Assembly: GCF_002811475.1 (NCBI RefSeq)
Contig: NZ_NPDL01000003.1
Span: forward strand, 442,701-506,700
Origin: Leptospira hartskeerlii
GTDB lineage: Bacteria > Spirochaetota > Leptospiria > Leptospirales > Leptospiraceae
Reading direction: 5' to 3'
DNA: 64,000 bases
Part shown: piece after piece, positions 29,056-38,490 of the stretch
Layout: the number at the start of each line of letters is the position of its first letter
Numbering within the stretch: the first letter of the stretch is position 1
Position numbers and translations under genes: made by a program
Notes under the pieces: generated by a model
The model's database searches: none
Seen by the model: only the letters and a program-made list of their open reading frames with translations
What the model was told of the DNA's origin: nothing

Positions 29056-29148
29056 ATAATCGAAAGGATCTTTTCGACTTATTGGACCTGGTTTCCCAGC
29101 CTTCCGTTTCCCGAAACGCGGTTTAAGAAGGCGTGGAAAAATTTTATT

Positions 29149-29541
29149 TTAACCCAGTTTGGTCTCTATTTGGATAGGATGGGTCAGAGTTTTGTGGACA
29201 GGACAAGCGTTTGCAACTTGTAAAAGTCTCTCTCTTTCCTGTTCACTCAAATTCCCTTCTAACTTTACAATCCTGTGGATCTCAGTATGATCCGTCCATC
29301 TCGTCAGATTCAGTTCTACGATCACTTCTTTTAGATCCATCTTCTTTCTTTGAGCATACATTCGAATTGTAATGTCCGTGCAAGCTCCCAAAGAAAGAAG
29401 AAGATATTCATGTGGAGAAGGTCCTAGATCTCCTCCACCGTCTTCTTTGGATTCGTCAGCGATAACTTCGTGGTTCTTGCTACGAAGGATCGTTTTATAA
29501 TTTTCAGGAGTGCTGAGTACTGTTACTTCGATGTCGCTCAT
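29149..29541 (-). CDS. OsmC/Ohr-family protein, probable peroxide or organic hydroperoxide reductase
   Basis: This 130-residue OsmC-fold protein has the two family cysteines in SLGACTDITIRMYA and ANACPVHKTL, with a GPSPHEYLLLSLGACT helix. OsmC proteins reduce peroxides using this cysteine pair. It lies 41 bases downstream of the MFS gene on the same strand, third in the SoxR-divergent operon, which fits an oxidative or redox-drug stress role. Confidence 0.88.
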   Translation of the reverse strand: MSDIEVTVLSTPENYKTILRSKNHEVIADESKEDGGGDLGPSPHEYLLLSLGACTDITIRMYAQRKKMDLKEVIVELNLTRWTDHTEIHRIVKLEGNLSEQERERLLQVANACPVHKTLTHPIQIETKLG

Positions 29542-29582
29542 AAAGTAAGAAAGATCAGGACTCCATTTTTAAATGCAATCTT

Positions 29583-30839
29583 TTAAGTTTCCGAAACCAA
29601 TTCGGTTTCCGGACTTTTTACAGGAGCAGGTTGTTTAGATAGAACGTATTCGTTTACCTTATACATGATCGCAACTGTGATCAAAATAGCCACAATCACA
29701 ACATACCCTAGGTTTCGATAACCCTCGATATATCCGCTCGGTGTCTGGACTACGATCAATCCTGCCGCGTAAGATGCAATCCCTCCGGATAACTGTTGCA
29801 GAGAAGAACTGATTGCCATATAAGCTCCCCTGTCCTTAAGTTCCGGAACCGCAGAAGTCAATGCGTTAGCCGAAATTATCCTACCAGTAATCATAATGAA
29901 TAGAGCAGAGTTGATTGATATTACAAATGAAAGCGGGGAGATCCCCATCGCGGTATAATAAAGCAGGATCCCGCAAGCTATTAAGGAAGAAACTAGGAAT
30001 ACGGAATATTTTCCATATTTATCCGCTGCTTTTCCGATCCGGGGTCCCGCAACCATGCTTACAGCCCCGGTCGCCAGATATACTAATGGCAGATCTTCTA
30101 AAGAAATCCCTAAGTTATGGACGCTGAACGCGGAACCGAAAGGCATAAGCATATATCCACCGGTTGCCAAAAGCATAGTTGCCAAAAATCCGGGAAGATA
30201 ATTTGAATTCCCGGCAGTTAAAACCAAGTGTTTGACGGCATTATGTTCGGTCTTTCCGCTCAGATGAGAAACGAGAGGTTGGAGGTAAAATGCCGCTGCA
30301 ATTCCCACAAGACCACTAATGATAGCGACCATCCAGAAAGGAGATTGCCAGCCCCAAAGGTTTGAAAAATACATTCCGATCGGAAGGCCGAAAACTTGGC
30401 TGGCAGCAAATGCAGTCATCACAAGCCCCATCACTCTCCCTCTTACTTCCAAAGGAAATAGATCCGCAATGATGGCAAAGCTGATAGAAGCAATCACACC
30501 GCCGAAAATACCGGTCACTACCCTTGCAAATAGTAGAAATTCGTAATTCGGTGCGATCCCGCAAAGAGCTGTTCCTAAAACGAAACCGCTATAAAAAAAT
30601 AGTAACATCTTTTTACGGTCGAATTTATCCGCAAAACCAGCGGCCAGGATCCCGGAAATCCCCGCGCTAAACGCATAAGCAGAGACCACCAACCCAAACT
30701 TAGTCGTGGATATTTTTAGTTGATTCATGACCTGAACTCCTAACGGGGATAAGATCATAAAATCAAGCACCACTGTGAATTGGATAAATGCCAATAAGGC
30801 TATTACAAAGATTTGGTATTTACTAAATGTAAATTTCAT
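29583..30839 (-). CDS. Major facilitator superfamily transporter
   Basis: This 418-residue, strongly hydrophobic protein has about twelve membrane spans. The MFS motif A appears as GFADKFDRKKML after the second span, and VVTGIFGGVIASISFAIIADLF is in spans 4-5. It resembles drug-efflux-type carriers. It sits between a flavin reductase and an OsmC protein, 15 bases after the former, in an operon apparently controlled by SoxR. Export of redox-cycling compounds is a reasonable inference; the substrate is not visible. Confidence 0.88.
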   Translation of the reverse strand: MKFTFSKYQIFVIALLAFIQFTVVLDFMILSPLGVQVMNQLKISTTKFGLVVSAYAFSAGISGILAAGFADKFDRKKMLLFFYSGFVLGTALCGIAPNYEFLLFARVVTGIFGGVIASISFAIIADLFPLEVRGRVMGLVMTAFAASQVFGLPIGMYFSNLWGWQSPFWMVAIISGLVGIAAAFYLQPLVSHLSGKTEHNAVKHLVLTAGNSNYLPGFLATMLLATGGYMLMPFGSAFSVHNLGISLEDLPLVYLATGAVSMVAGPRIGKAADKYGKYSVFLVSSLIACGILLYYTAMGISPLSFVISINSALFIMITGRIISANALTSAVPELKDRGAYMAISSSLQQLSGGIASYAAGLIVVQTPSGYIEGYRNLGYVVIVAILITVAIMYKVNEYVLSKQPAPVKSPETELVSET

Positions 30840-30854
30840 ATTTATTCCTTAAAA

Positions 30855-31451
30855 TCAGGACCTCAGAACCGATTGTGGGAAATTCATTCTAGCTTGTTTC
30901 AAAACGTTACCCCACCAATACAATTCATTCAATAATTTCTCAGCCGAAGATGTATAACGAAATTCCTCCGTAGGTCTTCCATTATGAAATCTAGCATGAG
31001 CCCAATGAAAACTAACACAGTCTCGAACAGTAGTCACTCTCAATTCCGCAAATACATTGCGAAGTTGTTCTACCGCTCTTAAACCGCCGGAACTACCTCC
31101 ATAGGAAACGAATCCAAGAGGCTTCGCATTCCATTCTTCATGAAGTGAGTCAATTGCCAACTTTAAATACGCAGGATATCCGTGGTTATACTCCGGTGTA
31201 ATTACTACAAAAACATCGGCTTCAGCTATTCTATCCGAGAATAAGGGAAGATCCGAGTCCATGTTCTTTGACATGTCCCAAGGAAGAGAAAATTCAGAAA
31301 GATCGATTAGATCAGTTTCAAATCGGTAATCTTGTTTAGCGATCTCTTCAAACCATTTTGCAACTGTTTCCCCGAACCTACCTTTTCTTGTACTACCTAA
31401 TATGATTCCTAATCTAAGGCTTGCACCAGTACTGATCTTCTCTAATAACAT
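30855..31451 (-). CDS. NADPH-dependent FMN reductase family flavoprotein
   Basis: This 198-residue flavodoxin-like protein has the FMN phosphate loop LGIILGSTRKGRFGE near the N-terminus and the TPEYNHGYPAYLKLAIDSL segment and SYGGSSGGLRA typical of NAD(P)H:FMN/quinone reductases. It is the first gene of the operon divergent from soxR. Reduction of quinones, nitro compounds or flavin could limit redox cycling. The ATG at 31451 is preceded by AAAGAAGGG, a fair ribosome site. Confidence 0.9.
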   Translation of the reverse strand: MLLEKISTGASLRLGIILGSTRKGRFGETVAKWFEEIAKQDYRFETDLIDLSEFSLPWDMSKNMDSDLPLFSDRIAEADVFVVITPEYNHGYPAYLKLAIDSLHEEWNAKPLGFVSYGGSSGGLRAVEQLRNVFAELRVTTVRDCVSFHWAHARFHNGRPTEEFRYTSSAEKLLNELYWWGNVLKQARMNFPQSVLRS

Positions 31452-31483
31452 TTCAGAATACCCTTCTTTGTTTCAGTCACAAT

Positions 31484-31514
31484 ATTCTACAAGTTAAAGT
31501 GAACTTTAAGTAAA
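31484..31514 (-). promoter_or_regulatory. SoxR-type promoter of the flavin reductase operon
   Basis: Read on the minus strand: TTTACT (-35, 31509-31514), a 19-bp spacer, then TAGAAT (-10, 31484-31489). The spacer carries the bulk of the dyad TTAAAGT-TC-ACTTTAA (31494-31509). A 19-20 bp spacer containing a dyad is the hallmark of MerR-family activator promoters, including those of SoxR. The divergent gene is soxR. Confidence 0.8.
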
Positions 31515-31600
31515 GAGCCTACCTTCATTTTTTTACGATTTTTTCAGAAAAAATCCGAAAACGTTTGTGCTCAAAGTGCTGCTTGGATAAAATTTAAATC

Positions 31601-31614
31601 TAAAGTTCACTTTA
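31601..31614 (+). promoter_or_regulatory. Second SoxR-type dyad in front of soxR
   Basis: TAAAGT-TC-ACTTTA repeats the dyad at 31494-31509 as its reverse complement. It lies 22 bases upstream of the proposed soxR start, nested in a wider inverted repeat (AAATCTAAA with TTTAGATTT, about 31596-31625). It probably mediates autoregulation of soxR. A clear -10 element is not visible. Confidence 0.65.
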
Positions 31615-31636
31615 AGTTTAGATTTTGGAGAATGTA

Positions 31637-32095
31637 GTGGATAAGGACGAATTTTTAAGCATCGGACAAGTATCCAAAAGAAGCGGAGTTGCCTCTTCTG
31701 CATTACGTTTTTATGAAGAAAGAAGACTGATCCGTTCCGAGAGAGCCGGCTCCGGCCATAGACAATATCCTAGACATGTTTTAAGAAGGATCGCATTCAT
31801 AGTATTCGCGCAAAGAGTAGGACTCTCTTTAGACGAGATCGCTGCTGAGATTGCAAAACTTCCGGAAGATCATACTCCTAACGGACAGGACTGGTCTAAA
31901 CTTTCCAAAACCTGGAGTTTACGTATAGAGGAGAAGATTGCGGAACTTCATAGATTAAAGAACGGACTCTCCGTTTGTATCGGTTGCGGTTGCCTTTCAC
32001 TTCTAACTTGTAAATTAGCAAACCCACAAGACAAATTGGGAAGATACGGAAGCGGCCCTTTACGTTGGATGGGTAAACCTAAAAAACAAAATTAA
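31637..32095 (+). CDS. soxR: SoxR-type redox-sensing MerR-family regulator
   Basis: From GTG at 31637 the protein has about 152 residues. It has the MerR helix-turn-helix at the N-terminus (LSIGQVSKRSGVASSALRFYEE), a dimerisation helix, and the SoxR [2Fe-2S] cysteine cluster CIGCGCLSLLTC. SoxR activates target genes when the cluster is oxidised. GTG 31637 is preferred because GGAG lies 6 bases upstream; a TTG at 31625 is in frame but has no ribosome site. The stop overlaps the convergent kinase gene by 4 bases. Confidence 0.94.
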   Translation: MDKDEFLSIGQVSKRSGVASSALRFYEERRLIRSERAGSGHRQYPRHVLRRIAFIVFAQRVGLSLDEIAAEIAKLPEDHTPNGQDWSKLSKTWSLRIEEKIAELHRLKNGLSVCIGCGCLSLLTCKLANPQDKLGRYGSGPLRWMGKPKKQN

Positions 32096-33219
32096 ATTTC
32101 TTCGATCTGCGGAAGTGTAAAATAGAAAGTTGCTCCCTGGCCTACTTCGCCTTCTGCCCAAACTTTTCCGCCATGTCTAGAAATGATCCGATGAACGATC
32201 GCAAGTCCTATACCTACACCTTCGAAGTCCCGATTATCGTGTAATCTTTGGAATACTCCGAAAAGTCTGTTCTGGTATTTCATGTTAAAACCTGCGCCGT
32301 TATCTTTCACGAAGTAAATATTCTCCCTATTCGATTGATTACATCCTATCTCGACAACGGGGTTTTCTTTTTTAAAAGAATACTTGATCGCGTTGGAAAC
32401 CAAATTTATAAAAACTTGTGCGAGTAATTCCACATCGCCCATAGCCGGAAATAATTCTCCGACAAGTATTTTAGTTTTTCCATTCTGCGCATCCGATTGC
32501 AGTTCATATAATATATGCTGCACAAGTTCCGAAACATTCACGATAGTTTTGGTAATTTCCTTCTTTCCCATTCTAGAGAGAAGAAGCAGGCTATCGATCA
32601 ACTTATCCATCTTCAGAGTGCTTCCAACGATCACTCCTAGTATCCGTTTTCCCTCTTCATCCAAATCCTTCGTATAATCTTCCTGAAGAATTTTAGCAAA
32701 ACCTTCGATAGCGCGTAATGGCCCTCTCAAATCATGGGAAACCGAATAACAGAATGCATCCAGCTCCTTGTTCGCATTTTCTAATTCTTCGTTTTTCTTT
32801 TGAAGATCCTCATTTAGAACATGAAGAGAGATCTCTTGTAAATGTTTGTCTACGAAAAACTTTACTTTGTTTCTGAGTATCTGAGGTTCAAAGGGTTTTG
32901 TGATAAAGCTGAATGCTCCTCTTTCGTAACCTTTAAACACATTCAAATTATCCGTGTAAACCGCGGATATAAAGATAAAAGGTAATCTTGCAGTCTTCTC
33001 CTCCTCTCTTAAAATACTCGCAAGTTCGTATCCATCCATTTCCGGCATTTGGATATCCAATAATGCCAATGCAAAATCATTGTGTAATGTCGCCTTTAAT
33101 GCCTCGTTCCCACTCAATGCACGGATCAAATCCACATCCAGATCCTTTAACACTGTTTCCAATGCCACCAGATTTTCCGGCCTATCATCTACGATCAGTA
33201 TTTTAGGTTTGGCATTCAT
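32092..33219 (-). CDS. Receiver-histidine kinase
   Basis: The 375 residues comprise an N-terminal receiver (ILIVDDRPENLVALE; LALLDIQMPEMDGYE; ITKPFEPQIL), a coiled coil, a HisKA domain with acceptor H in SVSHDLRGPLRAIEGF, and a HATPase domain (VFINLVSNAIKYS; VKDNGAGF; GVGIGLAIVHRI). The HisKA sequence resembles the phytochrome/cyanobacterial type. It is soluble. It follows the 1214-residue hybrid kinase by 4 bases and is the last gene of the CheR-CheB-kinase operon. Confidence 0.92.
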   Translation of the reverse strand: MNAKPKILIVDDRPENLVALETVLKDLDVDLIRALSGNEALKATLHNDFALALLDIQMPEMDGYELASILREEEKTARLPFIFISAVYTDNLNVFKGYERGAFSFITKPFEPQILRNKVKFFVDKHLQEISLHVLNEDLQKKNEELENANKELDAFCYSVSHDLRGPLRAIEGFAKILQEDYTKDLDEEGKRILGVIVGSTLKMDKLIDSLLLLSRMGKKEITKTIVNVSELVQHILYELQSDAQNGKTKILVGELFPAMGDVELLAQVFINLVSNAIKYSFKKENPVVEIGCNQSNRENIYFVKDNGAGFNMKYQNRLFGVFQRLHDNRDFEGVGIGLAIVHRIISRHGGKVWAEGEVGQGATFYFTLPQIEEI

Positions 33220-33223
33220 AGAT

Positions 33224-36200
33224 TCACCGACTCAACCAAACTCTCATCAAAGAAAGTAATCTTTCCACGTCTACCGGCTTGGAGATATAATCGTTTGCTC
33301 CCGCATCTATACATTTTTGTCGATCGTCTTTCATCGCTTTGGCGGTGAGTGCAATGATAGGAAGTTTATCATATCTTTTTTCGGATCGGATCCTTCTCAT
33401 GGTTTCGTATCCGTCCATCTCTGGCATCATGATATCCATTAGAACTATATCCATATCATGCTGAGAATCCAGAGAACTTAAGGCAGTCTTTCCATTATCC
33501 GCTTTAAACACTTCCATTCCCCGGTCCTTTAAAATTTTAGATAAAGCGAATACGTTCCTCATATCATCATCCACAAGAAGTACTTTCTTCTTCTGAAAAA
33601 TGGCTTCCTTGTCGTATAGATTGTTTATGATCTTTTGTTTCCCTTCCGGAAGTTTACTGATGGTCCTATGCAAAAATAGAGCAGTTTCATCCAACAGTCT
33701 TTCTTCCGATTTCACTCCTTTAATAATAATACTCTCCGCATATTTTTGGAGTTCCGCATTTTCTTCTCTGGTTAACTCTTTGCCCGTATAAATAATAATA
33801 GGTGGCATTGTTTGGCCTTTTATTTTCTCCAACTCGTAGATAAGTTCGAATCCACTCATATCGGGAAGGCCAATATCTAAAACAATGCAGTCAAAATAAT
33901 TTTCCTGGTAAGCCTTAATTGCGTCTTTGCCGTTGCTTGCTTCGAAACATTTTACATCTCCATTCCCGATCAACTTTCTCATAGCGATCCTAGAATTGTC
34001 GTCATCTTCAATGATCAGGAGGTTTTTCATCTTTCGATTGATGAAATTCTCTATTCTATTAAACGCTTCTTCCAATTCCTTTTTGTTCACCGGTTTAACT
34101 AAATATTCCACTGCACCCTCTTTGATCGGTTCAATGGAATACTCATTACCTGAGATAACATGGACGGGGATATGCCTTACTTTCGGATTGGCTTTGAGTT
34201 CATTCAAAACCGTGTTCCCATTGATCCCGGGAAGGTTCAGGTCCAAAATGATTGCGTTAGGCAGACGTTTTTCAGCAAGTATCAGTCCATCTTCTCCAGT
34301 GGAAGCTGATAAACATTTAAAGTTTTTATCATGCGCTTGTTTGATCAGAACGGCGGCAAATTTCAGATCATCTTCAATGATCAGGACTATTTTATCATTT
34401 TCCGAAATATTTTCCCTATCGTCTTCCGCGCTCGGAGAATTTATAAATCGAGTTTCTTTAGGAATAGAATAAGGTTTTTGTTCCGTTAAAGGGACTTCTC
34501 TTTCTGTAGGAGTAGATAAATTTTCCTTTTTTATTTCTAAAGGAAGCAAAAGAGAGAATGTAGATCCCTGATTGATCTTACTTTCTAAATTGATATGACC
34601 GCTTAAAATTTTAGCCAATTCTCTGGAAATCGATAGCCCAAGACCGGTTCCTCCATATTTTCGAGAAGTGCTTCCATCCGCTTGCTGGAACGCTTCGAAT
34701 ATGGACATCTGCTTTTCTTCCGGGATGCCTATTCCTGTATCTGAAACGGATATTACAATTTTCTGATGTCCTTCCGGACGAACTTCCAGGGAAATTTTTC
34801 CCTTTTCCGTAAATTTTAGCGCATTCGATAATAAATTTTTAAGGATCTGGTTCAAACGTTGAAGATCGGTAGAAATATACTCAGGGCAATCCTCGGATAC
34901 AAAACCGATCATACTTAATTCCTTTTTATCCGCTTGGTGTTTGAAATCTTTTAATAAAGAATCTACAAATTTCCGAATATCGACTCTCTCTATATTGATC
35001 TGCATCTTGCCGGATTCAATTTTAGAAAGATCTAATACTTCATTGATCAATACCAATAGGTCCTGACCGCTTTTATAGATAATATTCGCACTCTCTATCT
35101 GGTCAGAACTCAGGTTCTTCTTATTGTTTTCGGAAAGATCTTTGGAAAGGATCAAGAGGCTGTTTAGTGGAGTCCGAAGTTCATGGGACATGTTTGCCAA
35201 AAATTCGGATTTGTATTTACTGCTGACCTCTAATTGTTTACTTTTTTGCTCTATATCTGATCTTGCAGCTTCCACTTCCTTGTTTTTTACTTCCAAGGCT
35301 TGGGTTTGCTCTTCTAATTCTTCATTAGTGATCCTAAGTTCTTCCTGTTGTTGTCTTAGAGCTTGAGTCTGCTCCTCCAGCTCTTCATTCATTTGTTTTA
35401 ATTCTTCTTGTTGGCTTTGGAGTTCCTCACTTTGAGCTTGAGTTTCTTCCAACAATTCCAAGATCTTCTTTCTGGCAATGGCAGAATTTATGCTAATACC
35501 CACATTCTCCATGCAGCTTTTGGAAAATTCCACTTCTAGTTCGGTAAAATGATCCAATTTTCCGATTTCGACCACTCCAAGCGTCTGACCGTCGTATAAG
35601 AATGGAAGCACAAGAACGTTAGTCGGCCTTGCATCCAAAAAAGAAGAAACAATCCGGATTTGTTCTTCTTTCAGATCCGTTAATAAGATTACTTTTTGTT
35701 CGAATGCGACCTGGCCTACTAAACCTTCTTTGAATGAAAACTTCTCCAAAGTTTTTCCACCGGTGAACGCATACTCTCCGGTCAATCTAAGAGATTTGTC
35801 TCTCTCGTCTAAAAGATAGATTGCTCCTACTTGTGCCCTTAGATATTTTCCTAAAAAATTTACGATTTCCTGGGCAAGGTCTTCAACAGTTTGGTCCCCT
35901 CTTAATTTTTCATTCAATTGGTTTTGGCCTTGGGTTATCCAATTATGCCTTTCGTTCTCTGCAGTCGTGGAGCGGAGCGATCGGGTCATCTTCACTAACG
36001 AATTCCCCAACATGTCCTTTTCAGATCTAGGCACCAGATCGACGGAATAATTTCCAGATGCCACAGAATTCGCATTATGCGTCACTTCCTTAAAGCTGTC
36101 GTTGATGCTTGCTAAAGAATCGAATATAGGGGTTAATTCGTCTTTGGAAACATCCTTAAGATCATGATCCGCAAATTCCCTACTCGCGATCTTTTCCGCT

Positions 36201-36868
36201 TCCGAAGTGATAGTAGAAATCCTTCTTGAAATCGTAGAGACAATCCAATAAAAAACGACTAACGAGAGTAGAACATTTGCTAGCAAAGAGAAGATCAAAA
36301 ATCGGAGCGCTGAATAATAATCCTGATCGTTCCGTATTTTGTCGGACTCCATTTTTTTTTCGTTCAGTGAGTTCAATTCGGCCGCTCGTTTTACCGCAAA
36401 GTCTCTCATCTTCATCCCTTTTTCTACGGATATCGCAAAAGCTTTTTCAGACTGTCCTATCATAGCGAGGGAAACTAGTTCTTCCAAACTAGGCCTAAAA
36501 TTCAGCCATGCTTTTTTGTATTGATCGAAAATCTTCTTGCCGTCCGCATCCAAGAGAGTTTCAAGCTCGTTCATTTTTCTATCCGCTTCTTCAGCGGAGG
36601 AAAAGATCCTGTTCTTAAAATATTCCCTTCGGACGGGATCTTTTTCCAGAATGATATTCTTTTCCTGTCTAGTGGCTTCTAAGATACCCACCATAAATTC
36701 GTTTGATAAATTGATCCTCTTAGAAGAGACATCCACTATATTCAAAAGCCTTTTATTAGCCTCGGAAAGTTTGTCCATTGAGAACAATGCGCTTACTATG
36801 AACAAGATAAGAAGTATAGAAAATCCTAAAATCAGTCTCTGGCGAATCGTGAATCCTTTCATATTCAT
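33224..36868 (-). CDS. Membrane hybrid histidine kinase with HAMP, GAF and three receivers
   Basis: The 1214 residues comprise membrane span 1 (11-30), a helical extracytoplasmic region resembling CHASE3/4HB sensors (about 31-185), span 2 (about 188-210), a HAMP region (211-300), a GAF domain (about 325-465), a glutamate-rich coiled coil (470-550), and HisKA with H562 in [12 protein letters not shown]. HATPase (about 665-778) and receivers with D876, D998 and D1145 follow. All three receivers keep the acceptor Asp, unlike the giant kinase. The upstream CheB and CheR genes are close (9 and 20 bases), so the complex probably uses methylation-related proteins. Confidence 0.93.
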   Translation of the reverse strand: MNMKGFTIRQRLILGFSILLILFIVSALFSMDKLSEANKRLLNIVDVSSKRINLSNEFMVGILEATRQEKNIILEKDPVRREYFKNRIFSSAEEADRKMNELETLLDADGKKIFDQYKKAWLNFRPSLEELVSLAMIGQSEKAFAISVEKGMKMRDFAVKRAAELNSLNEKKMESDKIRNDQDYYSALRFLIFSLLANVLLSLVVFYWIVSTISRRISTITSEAEKIASREFADHDLKDVSKDELTPIFDSLASINDSFKEVTHNANSVASGNYSVDLVPRSEKDMLGNSLVKMTRSLRSTTAENERHNWITQGQNQLNEKLRGDQTVEDLAQEIVNFLGKYLRAQVGAIYLLDERDKSLRLTGEYAFTGGKTLEKFSFKEGLVGQVAFEQKVILLTDLKEEQIRIVSSFLDARPTNVLVLPFLYDGQTLGVVEIGKLDHFTELEVEFSKSCMENVGISINSAIARKKILELLEETQAQSEELQSQQEELKQMNEELEEQTQALRQQQEELRITNEELEEQTQALEVKNKEVEAARSDIEQKSKQLEVSSKYKSEFLANMSHELRTPLNSLLILSKDLSENNKKNLSSDQIESANIIYKSGQDLLVLINEVLDLSKIESGKMQINIERVDIRKFVDSLLKDFKHQADKKELSMIGFVSEDCPEYISTDLQRLNQILKNLLSNALKFTEKGKISLEVRPEGHQKIVISVSDTGIGIPEEKQMSIFEAFQQADGSTSRKYGGTGLGLSISRELAKILSGHINLESKINQGSTFSLLLPLEIKKENLSTPTEREVPLTEQKPYSIPKETRFINSPSAEDDRENISENDKIVLIIEDDLKFAAVLIKQAHDKNFKCLSASTGEDGLILAEKRLPNAIILDLNLPGINGNTVLNELKANPKVRHIPVHVISGNEYSIEPIKEGAVEYLVKPVNKKELEEAFNRIENFINRKMKNLLIIEDDDNSRIAMRKLIGNGDVKCFEASNGKDAIKAYQENYFDCIVLDIGLPDMSGFELIYELEKIKGQTMPPIIIYTGKELTREENAELQKYAESIIIKGVKSEERLLDETALFLHRTISKLPEGKQKIINNLYDKEAIFQKKKVLLVDDDMRNVFALSKILKDRGMEVFKADNGKTALSSLDSQHDMDIVLMDIMMPEMDGYETMRRIRSEKRYDKLPIIALTAKAMKDDRQKCIDAGANDYISKPVDVERLLSLMRVWLSR

Positions 36869-36877
36869 TACAATTAC

Positions 36878-37438
36878 CTAAACTAATCCCTTTAAAAATC
36901 CACTAATCTCATCTAAAGGAAGAATATGATCCACGGAAGAAGCCGAGATCGCATATAGAGGCATCGAAGGTGATTCTGCGGTCTCCGGGTCTTGTACGAT
37001 TGTCAGTCCACCTTCTTCTTTTATTTTTCTAAGTCCTATGGCCCCGTCAGAATTGGAACCGGTCAAAATGAGTCCGATCAATCCATCTCCATATGCATCC
37101 GCTGCGGATCCAAAAAGCACATCTATGGAAGGTCTTGCAAAATTCACTCTTGCCTCAGTGCTTAAAGAGAATGTTTTGTCTTTTTCCACCAAAAGATGGT
37201 AATTTGCAGGAGCCATATAAATATTCCCTCGTTCTATCTTTTCTTTTTCGTCTGCTTCCTTTACGTTCAAATTGCAGGTCCTGTTCATACTCTCTATCCA
37301 GTATCCGTCAGAACGAGGACTCACATGTTGCACGACTACGATGGGGCAAGGATAATTTTCAGGAAGAAAAGGTAGTATCTTCATAAGTGCATTTAATCCT
37401 CCTGAAGAAACTCCGATCACAATTGCCTCGTACCCCAT
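36878..37438 (-). CDS. cheB: Stand-alone CheB-type methylesterase domain
   Basis: This 186-residue protein is the CheB catalytic domain without the usual N-terminal receiver. The triad is visible: S11 in GVSSGG, H38 in VVQHVSPRSDG and D131 in LTGSNSDGAIG. CheB removes methyl groups from glutamates of receptors. It lies between cheR and a hybrid kinase rather than with chemoreceptors, so its target may be the kinase's helical regions. Confidence 0.92.
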   Translation of the reverse strand: MGYEAIVIGVSSGGLNALMKILPFLPENYPCPIVVVQHVSPRSDGYWIESMNRTCNLNVKEADEKEKIERGNIYMAPANYHLLVEKDKTFSLSTEARVNFARPSIDVLFGSAADAYGDGLIGLILTGSNSDGAIGLRKIKEEGGLTIVQDPETAESPSMPLYAISASSVDHILPLDEISGFLKGLV

Positions 37439-37458
37439 CTAATTCGATTTAAAAATCC

Positions 37459-38283
37459 TTAATATTTCTTTTTGAATATTTTCTGTCTCGGATCCAAGTC
37501 TTGGTATGCATCTTTTAATTCGCTAAAATACATTCCCTCCTTTGAGCCCAAACATAGAACTCCTCCGTTAATTAAACTTTCGTAAAACATTCTATGCACT
37601 TTGTTCTGAAGTTCCCTTTTAAAATAAATAAGCACATTTCTGCACAATATCATATGGACTTCTGCAAACACACTGTCCGTCACTAGGTTGTGATTTGCCC
37701 AAACTATATTCTTTTTTAGATTTTGGCCGATGATAGCCATATTATCATCTGCGGTATAATAATCCGAAAAAGCGGACCTTCCCCCCGACGCTTGATAATT
37801 AGAAGTATATTCCTTTATTAGATTATTCGAAAATATACCTTGTTTCGCTTCGTCCAAGGCACGCTGATTGAAATCTGTCGCATATATGGTTGTTCTCTCC
37901 ATCAGGCCTTCTTCAGTAAGAAGGATCGCCATGGAATACGCCTCTTCTCCCGTTGAACAACCCGCATGCCAAATCTTTATGAAAGGATAAGTTTTTAAGA
38001 TAGGGACGATCTTTTCGCGAACGGATCTATAAAAGTTTGGATCTCGGAACATCTCAGTAACTGTGATGGACAGATCATGCAAAAGATCGTTAGCAAAACT
38101 TTTGTTATGTAGAAGTTGAAACTGCATCTCCGAAACCGTATTATATCCGGACAATACCATCCGATTCATGATCCTACGTTTTATATGAGCGTCTGAATAT
38201 TGCCTAAAGTCGTAGCCGTATTTCTGATAGATAGCCTCCAATAATAAATCGATCTCTATCTCGGTACTATCCTTAGCTGCCAT
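37459..38283 (-). CDS. cheR: CheR-type SAM-dependent methyltransferase
   Basis: This 274-residue protein has the N-terminal CheR helical domain and the SAM-binding motif HAGCSTGEEAYSMA with LCRNVLIYF further on. It has the usual CheR length, with no tetratricopeptide tail. It is the first gene of the minus-strand operon, 20 bases before cheB. In the absence of a chemoreceptor gene nearby, it probably methylates the associated kinase or an unlinked receptor. Confidence 0.93.
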   Translation of the reverse strand: MAAKDSTEIEIDLLLEAIYQKYGYDFRQYSDAHIKRRIMNRMVLSGYNTVSEMQFQLLHNKSFANDLLHDLSITVTEMFRDPNFYRSVREKIVPILKTYPFIKIWHAGCSTGEEAYSMAILLTEEGLMERTTIYATDFNQRALDEAKQGIFSNNLIKEYTSNYQASGGRSAFSDYYTADDNMAIIGQNLKKNIVWANHNLVTDSVFAEVHMILCRNVLIYFKRELQNKVHRMFYESLINGGVLCLGSKEGMYFSELKDAYQDLDPRQKIFKKKY

Positions 38284-38461
38284 ATTTTATTTTTTTATAA
38301 AACTTCCGGGCCAAACCGAGGAGATATTCTACGGTTTCTGGGAAACTGAAATCAACTATTTATTTCAAATATGAGGCAAAATAAAGCAAATTATGTAAAT
38401 AGAACTTAACTAACAAATCAGGAATATGGAATCGTTTAAAGATCTTGAGAGCGGAATTTAT

Positions 38462-38481
38462 TTTAGACAGAACTGTCTAAA
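38462..38481. promoter_or_regulatory. 20-bp palindromic operator upstream of an ArsR-family regulator
   Basis: TTTAGACAG-AA-CTGTCTAAA is a perfect palindrome with 9-bp arms, 9 bases before the ATG at 38491. Position and symmetry fit an autoregulatory site for the ArsR-type protein it precedes. A related TGTCTAA half-site is seen at about 38881-38887, in front of the short-chain dehydrogenase. Confidence 0.75.
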
Positions 38482-38490
38482 TAAGTAAAC

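Noticed and set aside
29100..29125. Hairpin CGTTTC/GAAACG near 29106-29120 as the terminator of the OsmC operon
   Set aside because: The stem is only 6 bp and is not followed by a T-run on the minus strand; too weak to list.
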